Part shown: positions 27,143 to 35,763 of the stretch, one piece after another
Position numbering within the stretch: the stretch's first letter is position 1
Layout: each line of letters begins with the position of its first letter
NCBI GenBank assembly: GCA_900769445.1
Contig: CAAGGR010000109.1
Coordinates: forward strand, 3,328-67,327
Length of the DNA: 64,000 bases
Origin: an uncultured Alistipes sp.
Lineage (GTDB): Bacteria; Bacteroidota; Bacteroidia; Bacteroidales; Rikenellaceae
Reading direction: 5' to 3'
Translations under genes and position numbers: made by a program
Notes under the pieces: model-generated
Databases searched by the model: none
What the model saw: only the letters and a program-made list of their open reading frames with translations
What the model was told of the DNA's origin: nothing

Positions 27143-28588
27143 ATGAAACTAAGAAATTTATTTTATCTATTGCTCGCATTGCCATTGGTATTTGCAGCAT
27201 GTGAGAATCTTGGAGGAGACGAGGCTAAGGATCCTAAGTTGACTGTTAGTACTACAGTTAAGTCTTTCGAGGCAGATGGCGGCGTTGGCTATATCTCTTA
27301 CACTCTTGCAAATGCACCTGCAGATGCACAGGTAACTGCTACTTGCGATGCTGAGTGGATAACCAACCTTACAGTAAACACAAAAATCTCTTTCGATGTT
27401 GCTGAGAACACCACTCCAGAGGCTCGCGAGACTAAGATCGTTGTTAGCTACGAGGCTCAGGTATTTGAGGTTCCTGTAGAGCAGGCTGGCGCAGATGTTA
27501 TTCTTGCTCCTAAGTTTGAGCTTGATTCAATCGACACCCTAAATTTCTCTACAAGTGAGGGTTCTGGTAGCGTAAGATTCATCCTCGAGAATCCTATCCA
27601 GAATATAGAGGTTAAGGCTGTATCTGACCAGGAGTGGTTGACTATCTCTACAATCTCTATTACTGGGACTGAGGGTACTATCGACTTCTTTTTCACTGCT
27701 AACGAGGGCGAAGAGCGTCAGGCTACTATCACAGCTACATATGGCGAGTTGGATCCTATCGTAGTTACTGTTATCCAGGCTAAGTACATCGATCCTAATG
27801 CCGTTATAGAATTTGTTGTTGACGACTGCAAGGCAGAGGCTAAGGATGGCGGTTTGCGTTGGGATGTTATTTTCACTGAGAATGATGAGGTTAATGGTCC
27901 GAAATTCACACGTATTAGCTTTGCATTGGCAAAGGCTAACACACAGCGTATCACTGACGGCACATACTCTGTAGAAGACGGAACTATCCTTCGCAACTCA
28001 TCTAGCTTTAATGGTTTCTCTGAATACCGTTACAACGTTTCAGATGAGCAGGCTGACATCGTCGAGGGTACTTTCGAAGTTACTACCGACACTCAGGCTA
28101 AGACTATCTCTATCGAGGGTCTCTTCACAGCTGGCGACAGAGAGCCAAAGATTGTTAAGATTAACTACACTGGCGAAATGAAGGGCATGGACCTTACCGA
28201 GGCAGTATCTGGCGCAATAGAGTACAATGAGTGGGGATCTGTTTATAAGCAGTCTGATGGCACTCAAGAGTTGGGCTTCTACGCAATATCTGCTGATGGT
28301 GCATTGAAATTATGGTTATACATTCCACACACTGCAAACTCTGATGGTACTAAACTTCTACCTGCAGGCACTTATAATGTAGAGCCTTGGGAGTCGGGCA
28401 AGAAAGACTACATACTTGACAGCAAGGCTACCTACAACAATGTAGAGGCGAAGTTAACTTCAGGTTATGCAACTTTCGAGCATATCTCTGGTGGTTTCAA
28501 GATTACATTCGATCTTACTGATGATTTGGGCCGCCAGTTTACTGGTACATACGAGGGCCCTATCGAGGGTGCAGTTAACCCAGCATAA
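27143..28588 (+). CDS. Lipoprotein with two BACON domains and two beta modules
   Basis: 481 residues. Lipobox VFAAC (Cys 19), then ENLGGDEAKD, an acidic export-type signal. Two tandem BACON domains (about 30-115, with TCDAEWITNLTVN; about 122-215, with VSDQEWLTISTIS). Two C-terminal modules follow, closing with VKINYTGEMKG and DDLGRQFTGTYEGPIEG. The signal peptide is nearly the same as in the upstream gene at protein and DNA level, so the genes arose by duplication. Own promoter and terminator. Role unknown; glycan or host-protein binding is the usual guess for BACON proteins. Confidence 0.78.
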   Translation: MKLRNLFYLLLALPLVFAACENLGGDEAKDPKLTVSTTVKSFEADGGVGYISYTLANAPADAQVTATCDAEWITNLTVNTKISFDVAENTTPEARETKIVVSYEAQVFEVPVEQAGADVILAPKFELDSIDTLNFSTSEGSGSVRFILENPIQNIEVKAVSDQEWLTISTISITGTEGTIDFFFTANEGEERQATITATYGELDPIVVTVIQAKYIDPNAVIEFVVDDCKAEAKDGGLRWDVIFTENDEVNGPKFTRISFALAKANTQRITDGTYSVEDGTILRNSSSFNGFSEYRYNVSDEQADIVEGTFEVTTDTQAKTISIEGLFTAGDREPKIVKINYTGEMKGMDLTEAVSGAIEYNEWGSVYKQSDGTQELGFYAISADGALKLWLYIPHTANSDGTKLLPAGTYNVEPWESGKKDYILDSKATYNNVEAKLTSGYATFEHISGGFKITFDLTDDLGRQFTGTYEGPIEGAVNPA

Positions 28589-28617
28589 TTAAGATTTTAA
28601 TATCTTGTAATAAGACG

Positions 28618-28650
28618 AGAGGGTGTCCATTATTTTTGGACACCCTCTTT
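28618..28650 (+). terminator. Terminator, GGGTGTCC family
   Basis: Stem AGAGGGTGTCC / GGACACCCTCT with a short AT loop and a TTT tail; same arm core as at 26991 and 48483. Confidence 0.88.
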
Positions 28651-28657
28651 GCTTATA

Positions 28658-28766
28658 GAAGTTGTATAACAAGAGCTGATTTTAAGCTTGCGAAGCTTGA
28701 AAAAGCAGAGTTTACTCGGCGTAAATGAGTATTTTGAGAGCAAGAGCAGCCTTGTTAGACAACTTC
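28658..28766. repeat. Palindromic element F, related tip but different arms
   Basis: Left arm GAAGTTGTATAACAAGAGCT (28658-28677) and right arm CAGCCTTGTTAGACAACTTC (28747-28766) pair with a few mismatches. The tip TTTACTCGGCGTAAATGAGT (28711-28730) closely follows the tip of copy B (TTTACCAAGCGTAAATGAGT). A small inner palindrome AAGCTTGCGAAGCTT lies at 28684-28698. It fills most of the 28589-28869 gap with the terminator before it and the promoter after it. Confidence 0.7.
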
Positions 28767-28793
28767 TCTCGGCATTCTTTATTATCCTCATCA

Positions 28794-28825
28794 TTTGGGA
28801 CTTTCGGATATTTTTTATAAATTTG
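28794..28825 (+). promoter_or_regulatory. Promoter of the 28.9-kb BACON lipoprotein
   Basis: TTTG (28794-28797), 20 nt, TAAATTTG (28818-28825); 44-nt leader to the ATG at 28870. It lies within a longer in-frame extension and so argues for the later start. Confidence 0.75.
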
Positions 28826-28869
28826 CAGGAGAGTGTTGCATTAAACTAAAAACTAAATATAGAAAAACT

Positions 28870-30126
28870 ATGAGACTTAACAAACTATTCTATCTTTTGG
28901 TAGCTGTTAGTACTATCTTCGTAGCGTGTAACAACACCAATACCACTGAGGTTAAGGGTACACTCGCTGTTACAGAGAAATCAGTTGATGTTAAATTCTT
29001 TGGTGGCGAGGGCGTTATCAACTACACCATCACAGGGGGCAATGCCAATTTAAAGCCTACTGCCACAAGTAACCAAGGATGGATTAAAAATATCGTTGTA
29101 GGCGAGACAATTACATTTGACGTAGAGCTAAGCACTATCGAGGAGCCACGTATTGGAAGTATGAATATAACATACGGCGAGCAGTCATTCGAGGTATTCG
29201 TACGTCAGGATGCTGGTTACGAGATTGATGTTGAGTTCACCGCAGGCGCACTTAATGGCTTTGGCTCTAACGACAGCAATATGTCTTACTACTTCGCGAT
29301 CCTATCAAAGAACGGTACAACAGGTGTCTTAGACCTATATATTGACACATACTATCGTCTCGAGATGCACCACACAACTCCAGCAGGCAATCCAACAATA
29401 TTGCCACAGGGCGTATATGAGTTCGACGTTTATGGTGTGGGGGATCGAATCTCTTTCGGTGGAAACGCAACCATTAGATTCCAGACATTCGAGGATGGTG
29501 GTTACACTGATCAACACTTCTCGGATGGTGTGGTTATCGTTTCAGAGAACAAGGTTGAGGCTATCCTTGTATTGACCACTGGTGAGGTGCACCACGTTGT
29601 TTACGAGGGCTCTTTGGAGCTTGGATGGCTTAAGTTTGAGACCCCAGATTTCTACTCAACACTCGAAAACGACTTCTCTTTCAGCCACAGCGGAGGTACT
29701 ATTCGTCTTGGAAACCATGGAGACTACTACAAACTCAATGCAAATAACTGGGTGGTAAGCATGGTATTACCTGGCGACCCACTCAACGGCGACTTTTTTA
29801 GGCTTGATATCGTAACAGATGACCTTGGCACTACTCGTGATAGCATCGTTGGCACATACACCTGCGTAGCAGATGAAAATAGCGTTGCACATAACAGATT
29901 CTTAGCTGGTACAATGTCGGGGATAAACTATTTGGGTTCTTGGTATCAAGTTATCGTTGACAACTTTGTTGACCATAGTCGAGTAGCGCCAATTACAGGC
30001 GGTACGATCACCATAGCAGAGGAGGGTACTGGCTTCTTGGTAACTTACGACTGCACCGACGATAATGGTCATAAGATTACCGGCACATTCTCTTGCCCAA
30101 TAGTTGAGGAGTACGATCCTCAGTAG
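28870..30126 (+). CDS. BACON-domain lipoprotein with two beta modules
   Basis: 418 residues from the ATG at 28870 (MRLNKLFYLLVAVSTIFVAC); the lipobox Cys is followed by NNTNTTE. One BACON domain (about 27-115; SNQGWIKNIVVGE and QSFEVFVRQDAG). The first module closes with HHVVYEGSLELG, the second with DDNGHKITGTFSCPIVEEYD. These closings match those of the 20.6-, 25.6- and 32.7-kb proteins. An earlier in-frame Met would lack a signal peptide at the right place and would overlap the promoter. A terminator follows at 30151. Confidence 0.77.
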   Translation: MRLNKLFYLLVAVSTIFVACNNTNTTEVKGTLAVTEKSVDVKFFGGEGVINYTITGGNANLKPTATSNQGWIKNIVVGETITFDVELSTIEEPRIGSMNITYGEQSFEVFVRQDAGYEIDVEFTAGALNGFGSNDSNMSYYFAILSKNGTTGVLDLYIDTYYRLEMHHTTPAGNPTILPQGVYEFDVYGVGDRISFGGNATIRFQTFEDGGYTDQHFSDGVVIVSENKVEAILVLTTGEVHHVVYEGSLELGWLKFETPDFYSTLENDFSFSHSGGTIRLGNHGDYYKLNANNWVVSMVLPGDPLNGDFFRLDIVTDDLGTTRDSIVGTYTCVADENSVAHNRFLAGTMSGINYLGSWYQVIVDNFVDHSRVAPITGGTITIAEEGTGFLVTYDCTDDNGHKITGTFSCPIVEEYDPQ

Positions 30127-30150
30127 TAAAAAATTGATACTACGATATAC

Positions 30151-30185
30151 GATGACCATTGAGCAATTCGATGGTCATCTTTTTT
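30151..30185 (+). terminator. Terminator after the 28.9-kb lipoprotein
   Basis: GATGACCAT / ATGGTCATC stem with an 11-nt loop and TTTTTT tail. Confidence 0.88.
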
Positions 30186-30217
30186 ACTATTTTGTGCTAT
30201 ATTGAAGGAAATTATTA

Positions 30218-30225
30218 TATATTTG
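30218..30225 (+). promoter_or_regulatory. -7 box of the 30.3-kb three-gene unit
   Basis: TATATTTG with a TTTG 23 nt upstream (30191-30194), slightly longer than the usual spacing; 69-nt leader. It probably drives the next three genes, which are only 25-33 nt apart. Confidence 0.55.
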
Positions 30226-30294
30226 CGCTATGGAAGCAGACTATAACTAAAAGATTTTAATAATAAAATTTATAAACCTTAAAAACTAACTATT

Positions 30295-30918
30295 ATGTCT
30301 AAGAAATTTTTCTCAATTATCGCGATGTTTGCATTGCTTTTCACATCTTGCGAAACACCTAATGAAGAGGTTCCTGCTCAGTTCCACTTCACATCTAATG
30401 CAGAGATCGTACAGAACGCAACTGGCGGTTGCTTCAACGTAGGCTACGTTATCGACGAGGTTGTTGAGGGCGCTACTGTAACTGCAACACCTTCTGTAGA
30501 GTGGATTCATATCAATGGCGATATTACTGAGACTGATATTCCTATCTGCATCGATGACAACTATGGCGAGCAGCGCACTGGTACTGTTGTAGTTAAGTAT
30601 GCTAACACTACAGCTACGATCACCGTTACTCAGAAGTTGTGCAAGATTGCTATCAATACTGCTGATTTCGAGAAGAACCTTGATGCTGGCAGTTCATGCA
30701 TCAACATTAACTACTCACTACGCCAGACTGTTGAGAATGCTACAGTTAGCGTTTTCGCAGATCCAGACTCAGCAGAGTGGCTTCACGCTAATCCTGCTAC
30801 AGAGTCAATGATTAGCTTCTGCACAGATGACAACACAGGCGAGGCTCGTACTGGTTATCTATATGTAGCATACGATGATGATATGATAACTATCACAATC
30901 AACCAGGCTGGATTGTAG
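30295..30918 (+). CDS. Small lipoprotein made only of two BACON domains
   Basis: 207 residues. Lipobox LFTSC (Cys about 19) followed by ETPNEE. Two BACON-type repeats fill the mature protein: about 30-115 (TPSVEWIHINGD, closing TATITVTQKL) and about 120-207 (DPDSAEWLHANPA, closing MITITINQAGL). There is no C-terminal module and no catalytic domain, which is uncommon because BACON domains usually precede enzymes. First gene of a likely three-gene unit with the Omp28-like and 32.7-kb lipoproteins. Confidence 0.75.
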   Translation: MSKKFFSIIAMFALLFTSCETPNEEVPAQFHFTSNAEIVQNATGGCFNVGYVIDEVVEGATVTATPSVEWIHINGDITETDIPICIDDNYGEQRTGTVVVKYANTTATITVTQKLCKIAINTADFEKNLDAGSSCININYSLRQTVENATVSVFADPDSAEWLHANPATESMISFCTDDNTGEARTGYLYVAYDDDMITITINQAGL

Positions 30919-30951
30919 TTTTGTAATAAACATTAATAACATTATAGCAAT

Positions 30952-32634
30952 ATGAGAAGAGTATTATTCTCAACTATTGCGCTCTTTGCGCTGCTTTTCA
31001 ACTCTTGCGAATTACTTCCTTCCGATAATGTTGACAACAACAATACGAATGTGGAGAGAGAGGATGAGTTTCATGTCCTATGTGATTCAATTCTCGAAGT
31101 ATCCGCAGATGGCGGTAACGCAGAGATAGAGTATGTTATAGATACTGTGGTTGAGGGCGCGGTACTCACTGCGACCTCCACCGCAGAGTGGATATCAAAC
31201 ATCAAGGTCGGAGATACCGTTACCTTTAATTTTGAGAAAAACACGAACATCGAGGAGCGCTTCGACTACATATCATTGGAGTATGGCAACACCTCTGTTC
31301 TTATTGGCATTTCGCAGCTCGGTCGCGAAGTGAGCGACGAGGCTCAGTTGGAGGTAACATGCGAGCGCACCATAAACTTCGCGGGCAATGGCGGAACTGG
31401 CACTATACCATACACCATTACCGGAGGCGAGGAGGGCGACAAGCCTATCGTTGAGAGCAACAAAGAGTGGATTAATAGCATCGTAGTTAGCGAGAATGAG
31501 ATTAGCTTCGTGGTAGATGAAAACACCAGCACATCAACACGTCGAGGCAGCATCCGTATCACTTACGGCACTTATGACATCTCTGTAATTATTACACAGG
31601 ATGCCAATAGCAATATACCTGTGCTAACAGCAAATCGCAAAACCATACAGTTGGGCGAGGCGATTACATTCACCGTTACATTCGCAAATAAAGATGTAAC
31701 TGCGTCTGCGCAAATATTCGACTACTACACTAAGAGTGAGGTATCGAATCCTTACACACCTACAGAGATTGCCCAGCACGTATTCTATGCTAAGTACAAC
31801 GACAATAGTTCGAGCCTACTTACCATAAACGTAGTAGCAAGTGGTACTCCTACACTTCCTGAGGATAGCAACCCTGAGAGTTTCGACTTTAACCAGCGTA
31901 TTCTCCTTGTAGATCATACTGGCGCAGGCTGTTCTTATTGTCCATCTGCAAAGAGTGCTTTCAAATCAGCAGAGGAGAACTCATACTACAATTATAAGTT
32001 CAACGTTGTCTACTCATATTCGTTCAGTAGTAACGAGTTATGCTACTCATCAGCAGCAAGAACACTTTGGAACTACTACCAGCAGGTTTGTTCCACAGGA
32101 GACCAGCTCACTGGTTACCCATCGTTTACCACAAACTACTGCTTTAACTACACTGGTAAGTATAATGTGATTGATCGAATCAACGAGTTCTGGGATAAGA
32201 ACGTTACAGCTTCTGTAGCATTGGCAACAAGGCGCGACGGAAACAAACTCGTTGTTAACGCAGCGGTGAAGTCATCAAAGTCGCAGCACTTCAAGATATC
32301 GTTGTGGTTGCTTGAGGATGACATATATGCTACTCAGTCAGGCGCTACAGCAACATGGATGCACACACACCACAACGTTATGCGCGATGCTATCACGACG
32401 GGTATTTCATCAACAGACATCGCAGGTGTTGACTTCGGATATGTTACTGAGTACACTACATACGAGCGCGTGATGGAGTTTGACCTCTTTATTAGCGATA
32501 AATGGAATATAAACAATTGCAAACTTATCGCCATCATATCTGCTCCAAATAGCAAATACAACAACAAGTATGAGGTGGTAAATACCGCTATCTGCGAGTT
32601 CGATAGTAGCATAGGCTTCGATTACAAGAAATAA
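30952..32634 (+). CDS. BACON-BACON-Ig-Omp28-like thioredoxin-fold lipoprotein
   Basis: 560 residues. Lipobox LFNSC (Cys about 19) followed by ELLPSDNVDN. Two BACON domains (about 40-125 and 130-215), an Ig/CARDB-like domain (about 220-300; LTANRKTIQLGEAITFTVTF), then an Omp28-related thioredoxin-fold domain (about 315-560) starting LLVDHTGAGCSYCPSAKSAF with a CxxC motif and a later GYPSFTTNYC. Omp28-type proteins are surface antigens in Porphyromonas. The CxxC suggests a redox role or a structural disulfide. Middle gene of the unit, 33 nt after the small BACON protein. Confidence 0.8.
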   Translation: MRRVLFSTIALFALLFNSCELLPSDNVDNNNTNVEREDEFHVLCDSILEVSADGGNAEIEYVIDTVVEGAVLTATSTAEWISNIKVGDTVTFNFEKNTNIEERFDYISLEYGNTSVLIGISQLGREVSDEAQLEVTCERTINFAGNGGTGTIPYTITGGEEGDKPIVESNKEWINSIVVSENEISFVVDENTSTSTRRGSIRITYGTYDISVIITQDANSNIPVLTANRKTIQLGEAITFTVTFANKDVTASAQIFDYYTKSEVSNPYTPTEIAQHVFYAKYNDNSSSLLTINVVASGTPTLPEDSNPESFDFNQRILLVDHTGAGCSYCPSAKSAFKSAEENSYYNYKFNVVYSYSFSSNELCYSSAARTLWNYYQQVCSTGDQLTGYPSFTTNYCFNYTGKYNVIDRINEFWDKNVTASVALATRRDGNKLVVNAAVKSSKSQHFKISLWLLEDDIYATQSGATATWMHTHHNVMRDAITTGISSTDIAGVDFGYVTEYTTYERVMEFDLFISDKWNINNCKLIAIISAPNSKYNNKYEVVNTAICEFDSSIGFDYKK

Positions 32635-32659
32635 CAAAACATAAAACATCCAACCTAAG

Positions 32660-34021
32660 ATGAAAAAAATATTCACATTGGTTGCTATTTGCACCCTAAC
32701 ATTGAGTGCTTGCGAGTATATCGAGGGCATAATTCCTACGACTACTCCAGATACTCCTGCTCAGAATGACAGCTCTAACCTCAAGCTTAAAATATCATCG
32801 GAATCGGCGATGGAGTTCCCAGTAGAGGGTGGCGCAGGCGAAATAACATTCTACTTTGAGGGCGACGAGGCAGAGATCGCAAAAAAGGCAGATAATGCAA
32901 TTGTTACCGCGACTTGCAAGGATGAGTGGATTACCGATATATTGGTAGCCGACTATAAGGTAACCTTCAACGTAGCAGAGAATCCTGGTGAGGAGCGTAG
33001 CGCCAACATCACGTTAAAGCACGAGGGCAAGGCTATTATTGTTATGGTAGAACAGCTTGGCATCGAGATTCCTGACGTAACATTCACTGCAACACACCTT
33101 GGAGGCTCTTACTTCGGTAGATACTTGGGAGAAACTGGTGGTATGACAGCGTACAACTACTTCGTCATCCTTGGCGATATGCGCGCAGACCACTACCTAT
33201 CTAAGCAGGATTATGCTACTGAGTATCGTTTCGACATCTACTCAGATGCAAGCTCTGCATTCAACAAGACTCATCGTGTTCCTGTAGGCACCTACACCAT
33301 CGACCACTCAAGATCTGGTCGCGCAGGTACAATTGATGGCTACCGCGACTGCAGCTACTACTTCAACTCCTCGGACACTACAGCGCCATACAATCAGGCT
33401 ACGTTGGTTGTTACCGAAGATAGCATCGTCGCCAACATTCTATTCTTAGACGGTTCGAAACACCGCGTAGAGTATCACGGAGACTGCATCATGGAGGATT
33501 ACATCAGAGAGACATACGCAGATGTATACCCTGTAAGCCAGCATACCGAGGATATTACATTTAACGTTACATCGGGTTCTGTAAACGCTAAGTTCCGTGG
33601 CGACTACTACGGCACTGGTTGCGATGTATGGTTTATTGATATGATTGAGAGTAAGTCGCCATACAACGGTGTATATCTCATCTTTGACCTTCTTGTTCCT
33701 CAGTCTGCAGGGGGCTTTGATAACTTCGAAGCCATTGTTGGTGAGTACACTCTCTTTGAGCGAAACCCAGAGAGCTATGAGTACACCATCCCTACAGGCC
33801 GCTTGCGTGATGACAGCTTGCAGATGCATGCTTGGTATCTCACTTGCGTAAATAGCCAGGTAGATATGTCTACAGCAGCACCTTTAACATCTGGTACTGT
33901 TAAGGTTACAAAGGATGGTAATGCCTACAAATTCGAGGTTAACGGCACTGACGATAATGGCAATAAGATTATCGGCACATTCTCAGGTCTCCTTTCAGAT
34001 TTTTCCGATCAGAGCAAATAA
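32660..34021 (+). CDS. BACON-domain lipoprotein with two beta modules
   Basis: 453 residues. Lipobox TLSAC (Cys about 18) followed by EYIEGI. One BACON domain (about 45-135; TCKDEWITDILVADY, closing IIVMVEQLG). The first module closes with KHRVEYHGDCI, the second with DDNGNKIIGTFSGLLSDFS. It is the last gene of the lipoprotein array, 25 nt after the Omp28-like gene, and ends at a two-way terminator facing trmH. Confidence 0.77.
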   Translation: MKKIFTLVAICTLTLSACEYIEGIIPTTTPDTPAQNDSSNLKLKISSESAMEFPVEGGAGEITFYFEGDEAEIAKKADNAIVTATCKDEWITDILVADYKVTFNVAENPGEERSANITLKHEGKAIIVMVEQLGIEIPDVTFTATHLGGSYFGRYLGETGGMTAYNYFVILGDMRADHYLSKQDYATEYRFDIYSDASSAFNKTHRVPVGTYTIDHSRSGRAGTIDGYRDCSYYFNSSDTTAPYNQATLVVTEDSIVANILFLDGSKHRVEYHGDCIMEDYIRETYADVYPVSQHTEDITFNVTSGSVNAKFRGDYYGTGCDVWFIDMIESKSPYNGVYLIFDLLVPQSAGGFDNFEAIVGEYTLFERNPESYEYTIPTGRLRDDSLQMHAWYLTCVNSQVDMSTAAPLTSGTVKVTKDGNAYKFEVNGTDDNGNKIIGTFSGLLSDFSDQSK

Positions 34022-34038
34022 TCACTATGTGTTATATT

Positions 34039-34079
34039 AACCAAAAACGAGACTCCATCGCGGGGTCTCGTTTTTGGTT
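34039..34079. terminator. Bidirectional terminator
   Basis: Long stem CCAAAAACGAGACTCC / GGGGTCTCGTTTTTGG with A tract before and T tract after, placed between the convergent lipoprotein and trmH genes. Confidence 0.92.
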
Positions 34080-34099
34080 ATCTATTAATGGTGTTTCTC

Positions 34100-34840
34100 T
34101 CACAGCAAAGCCCTACGCCTAAACTCTGAGAGTATAATTCCTGTTGCCATAGCCACGTTTAGCGACTCGGATGTTGGAGTATCGGCAGGATATGGGGGTA
34201 TTAAGAGATGGTGTGTAAGAGCTGCTTGGCACTCATTGCTTACACCACGACCCTCATTGCCCATAACAATCACACCTCTGTTTTCTATATTTGTAGTATA
34301 GATATTCTTGCCCGATAGCAGTGTGCCGTAGATAGGCATTCCCTTATCCTTTGCAGAGAGCAAAAAGTTGGCAAGATTATCAACATAGTGTACACGCACT
34401 CGTAGAATAGCGCCCATAGTAGCCTGCACAACCTTAGGATTATAACAATCGGCACACTCCTTAGAGCATATAATATCCTTAATACCAAACCAGTCGGCAA
34501 GGCGGATTATAGTGCCAAGATTTCCAGGGTTCTGCACACCATCGAGGGCTAACATAAGTGCTTTAGAATCTATATCAAGGCGATAACGGGGCTGCTCCAC
34601 AACGGCAAGAGTCTCGGTTGCGGTCTTTAGTTGCGAGATACGCTCCATCTCCTTTTTATCGATAAGCTCCACATCCTCACCCTTGATATCTGGGCGTGTG
34701 GTATAGATACGGCGAATACGAAACTCAGAGTTTCGTATCTCCTCAATTAGTTTATCGCCCTCAGCAATAAAGAGATGCTCGGCATCGCGCGTGCGCTTAT
34801 CCGAGAGCGAACGTATCGATTGTATCTCTGCCTTTGTCAT
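34100..34840 (-). CDS. TrmH/SpoU-family RNA 2'-O-methyltransferase
   Basis: 246 residues. An N-terminal L30e-like substrate-binding region (RDAEHLFIAEGDKLIEEI) and a C-terminal SPOUT knot with the three family motifs: LDGVQNPGNLGTIIRLADWF, GVIVMGNEGRGVSNE and SESLNVAMATGIILSEF. It methylates ribose in tRNA or rRNA using S-adenosylmethionine; the target cannot be told from sequence alone. The start overlaps the rnz stop by 4 nt, so translation is coupled. The unit runs trxB, rnz, trmH. Confidence 0.9.
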   Translation of the reverse strand: MTKAEIQSIRSLSDKRTRDAEHLFIAEGDKLIEEIRNSEFRIRRIYTTRPDIKGEDVELIDKKEMERISQLKTATETLAVVEQPRYRLDIDSKALMLALDGVQNPGNLGTIIRLADWFGIKDIICSKECADCYNPKVVQATMGAILRVRVHYVDNLANFLLSAKDKGMPIYGTLLSGKNIYTTNIENRGVIVMGNEGRGVSNECQAALTHHLLIPPYPADTPTSESLNVAMATGIILSEFRRRALL

Positions 34841-35760
34841 CGTCTCTCTTCGATAATGAAAGTCTCGCCCTCAGCAGCGAGAGCGGTATTCGGAAATATT
34901 GTTTTGCACTCCTCAACAAGAGCATCGTAATCCTTATAGCGCGATGAGAAGTGACCAATAATTAGCCTCTTCGCCTCGGCCTTAAGTGCTACCTTCGCCG
35001 CATCTATAGTTGTGGAGTGTCCGCGACCCTTTGCCCACTGCTCCTCGCTTAGGGCATATGTCGCCTCGTGATACATAAGGTCTACACCCTTAACCCTCTC
35101 TGCTGCCTTTGCCGAGTAGTTGGTGTCGGCAAGATAGGCGTATGAGCGCGCTACATATGGGGTGTAGGTAAGCTCTGCGTTGGAGATGACCTCGCCACTA
35201 TCAAGCACAATATCCTCGCCACGCTTAGCTGCAACAATCTGCGCTATAGAGAGTCCATATCGCTCAATCTTGAACTTGTCGACGTTAAGTCCCGGTTGCT
35301 TCTCCTTAAAGTGAAAACCCGCAGTAGGCATAGTGTGCCTTAATGGCACCGACCACACCTCTAAGGTGCTATTCTCAAAGATTATGGCATGCTCCGTAGT
35401 CTTTACCTCATGCCACTTAACCTCGTATGGCAGATCCTCCCAGAAGTACTTACGATGGTACTCCAAGATATCGCCCATAGGGGCTGGCGCATATATATCT
35501 AACGGTGTACGCTTACCCTCAAGACCGAGAGTTGCAATAAGCGGAAAGAGTCCAAAGCAGTGGTCTCCGTGCAGATGTGAAATAAAGACAGCTCTTAGGC
35601 GTAGCGGATTGATGCCACGCCTAATGAGCTGCTGTTGAACACCCTCACCCGCATCCACAAGGTAGTACTGCTCATTGAGGTTTACTACCTGTGCCGAGGG
35701 ATGAGCCTTAGGTGTTGGTTTAGCGGAAGAGTTACCAAGTATGGTTACGCTAAACGCCAT
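34837..35760 (-). CDS. rnz: Ribonuclease Z
   Basis: 307 residues, the usual length of short-form RNase Z. Metallo-beta-lactamase fold with zinc motif FISHLHGDHCFGLFPL, the later His in LRHTMPTAGFHF, Asp in YLADTNYSAKA and His in the ARGHSTTIDAAK-like segment (GRGHSTTID), then IIGHFSSRYKD. The enzyme cuts the 3' trailer of tRNA precursors. It lies 3 nt after trxB and overlaps trmH. Confidence 0.96.
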   Translation of the reverse strand: MAFSVTILGNSSAKPTPKAHPSAQVVNLNEQYYLVDAGEGVQQQLIRRGINPLRLRAVFISHLHGDHCFGLFPLIATLGLEGKRTPLDIYAPAPMGDILEYHRKYFWEDLPYEVKWHEVKTTEHAIIFENSTLEVWSVPLRHTMPTAGFHFKEKQPGLNVDKFKIERYGLSIAQIVAAKRGEDIVLDSGEVISNAELTYTPYVARSYAYLADTNYSAKAAERVKGVDLMYHEATYALSEEQWAKGRGHSTTIDAAKVALKAEAKRLIIGHFSSRYKDYDALVEECKTIFPNTALAAEGETFIIEERR

Positions 35761-35763
35761 ATA

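Noticed and set aside
20578..34021. Lipoprotein array as a polysaccharide utilisation locus
   Set aside because: No SusC/SusD pair, glycoside hydrolase or hybrid two-component regulator.
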